DNA of 64,000 bases, taken from contig OZ038530.1 in assembly GCA_964036665.1 (NCBI GenBank), positions 9,016,501 to 9,080,500 on the forward strand. The letters run 5' to 3'. This document shows positions 62,995 to 64,000 of the stretch, one piece after another. This DNA comes from Gordius sp. MW1. Its lineage: Eukaryota > Nematomorpha > Gordioida > Gordea > Gordiidae. Each line of letters begins with the position of its first letter. Position 1 is the first letter of the stretch. A program made the translations under genes and the position numbers. The notes beneath the pieces are model-generated. The model saw only the letters and a list, made by a program, of their open reading frames with translations, had not been told where the DNA came from and did no database searches.

Positions 62995-63807
62995 CAATTG
63001 CATTCGGCGCTGCGCCAATTTGCTATGTGGCTTATCGTACGATTCGAGTTGTCGAATCTTTTTGAGGCTGTTTGGGAGCAACGTTGTACGCACTATACCT
63101 CTGTCAGCTGTAATATTTTGTCGCAACAAAACAAAAGCTATTAAAGTATTTATCATCCTATATATAAAAATGAAACTATGTGTGTGTTTAGTCGGGCACA
63201 AAAATGAAAATTGGGACCGGGCGAGGTCGAAAAAATCAAAGCCAACCGGCGGTCATTAGCTAGAGTTTAAGCGAGTGTGTGTATATATGCCGCCACCAAT
63301 TTTGAAAAACTACCAGACCGATTTGGCTCAAAATTTCACAGTATATTCCTGACACTCCAGAGCATGTTTTAAGATTTGTTCGAGCCAAATCGGTCCAGCA
63401 GTTTTCGAGTATTCGTACGCGTAGCACTGTATACGGAAATAGAACAAAAGAAGTAGAACATATAGACATCAAACTTTATTTTTACTTCAATAACCGCTTT
63501 ATCATCATATATGCCCTAAAATTCCAACTTAATTTAATACACCCGGGTAAATGGCAAAACAACGTTTGCCGGGTTCATCTAGTTACTTATAAAAATAACT
63601 CTCTATCTAAAAATATTATACAATAACAATGGTATTTAGTCAAAATGAAATACGTTAAATTACGTTCACATTCCAAATTCGCGTGGGTCAAATCTTCACC
63701 AGCTTTGTTACTAACTTTGCACACGTATAGTCCAGAATCTTCTGGCTTAACACCAACTATTTCGAGTATGGCATACCCATTTTCGACCAAACTGAAGAAC
63801 CTGTTGC
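62995..63807 (-). CDS. Titin/kettin-like immunoglobulin-domain protein, partial
   Basis: Two exons, 63664-63807 and 62995-63107, join in phase. The first is the C-terminal half of an I-set immunoglobulin domain (ENGYAILEIVGVKPEDSGLY, then VCKVSNKAGEDLTHANLE with the conserved Cys). The second is a linker with GIVRTTLLPNSLKKIRQLES. Such linkers between Ig domains are characteristic of titin-related muscle proteins such as kettin/sallimus, so a sarcomeric Z-disc or I-band role is inferred. The gene runs off the right edge of the window. Beyond 62995 the frame reads one Val and a stop, so either the GTTTGA there is a weak donor or the protein ends. The intron holds a 427-bp Helitron. Confidence 0.72.
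63156..63582 (+). mobile_element. 427-bp non-autonomous Helitron
   Basis: It begins TCCTATATATAAAAATG after an A and ends GTTTGCCGGGTTCATCTAG before a T, the Helitron rule. Internal ACCGATTTGGCTCAAAATTTC recalls the 5' part of the larger Helitron at 29351. It has no coding capacity. It lies in the intron of the immunoglobulin-domain gene. Confidence 0.85.
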
Positions 63808-64000
63808 CTGGGTATAGATTTGAATGTTAAAAAGTATATGTATTGTTATAATTAAAAATTGAAATAAGGATTGTTGTTTGTTATCATTCCAACAATAAAG
63901 TATTAATTTGTTTATGGTGAATGTTTAAGATTGATTAAAGAAACTTGATTATGAATTGGTAAGCACATAATTATAATGCATATTCTCTTCACTGCCTTTT

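Overview
The window is animal nuclear DNA: very AT-rich, full of transposon relics, with spliced genes. Five host genes can be read by joining exons whose splice sites and reading phases agree. Introns of 32 to 50 nt occur beside introns of up to 11 kb. A short-intron, repeat-rich invertebrate (flatworm-like or similar) fits, but no feature fixes the phylum.

Left to right: (1) 1290-10889, minus strand, cytoplasmic methionyl-tRNA synthetase in at least 15 exons; its 5' exons were not found. (2) About 11.5-20.2 kb is repeat territory: decayed Ty3/gypsy LTR sequences, a gag/protease relic at 16.1-17.6 kb and two degenerate tandem arrays. (3) 20551-35300, minus strand, a complete secreted lipocalin of five exons. 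Its 11-kb third intron holds two TA-flanked inverted-repeat elements, a broken RTE-like LINE and a reduced Helitron. (4) 35871-37740, a hAT transposon still carrying the spliced 3' exons of its transposase. (5) 39478-42535, a second RTE-like LINE copy, minus strand. (6) 44395-45971, a large non-autonomous hAT-like element. (7) 47703-48479, plus strand, the CutC copper-homeostasis protein with 34- and 38-nt introns. (8) 52176-59600, plus strand, an ARMC5-like armadillo/BTB protein in ten exons. (9) 60257-61772, two abutting hAT-like elements. (10) 62995-63807, minus strand, part of a titin/kettin-like immunoglobulin-domain gene, with a short Helitron in its intron.

The genes share no pathway: they are a tRNA synthetase, a secreted ligand carrier, a copper-homeostasis protein, a likely CUL3 adaptor and a muscle protein. 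What unites the window is its transposon ecology. At least six hAT-like elements have recognisable 8-bp target duplications. Several share a TAGAG-type terminus and carry CCCGA-rich subterminal repeats. Many small elements with GGGCGTAGCC-type ends lie around and inside the introns. The most notable features are the very short introns, found both in host genes and in the hAT transposase, and the hAT families with their subterminal arrays.
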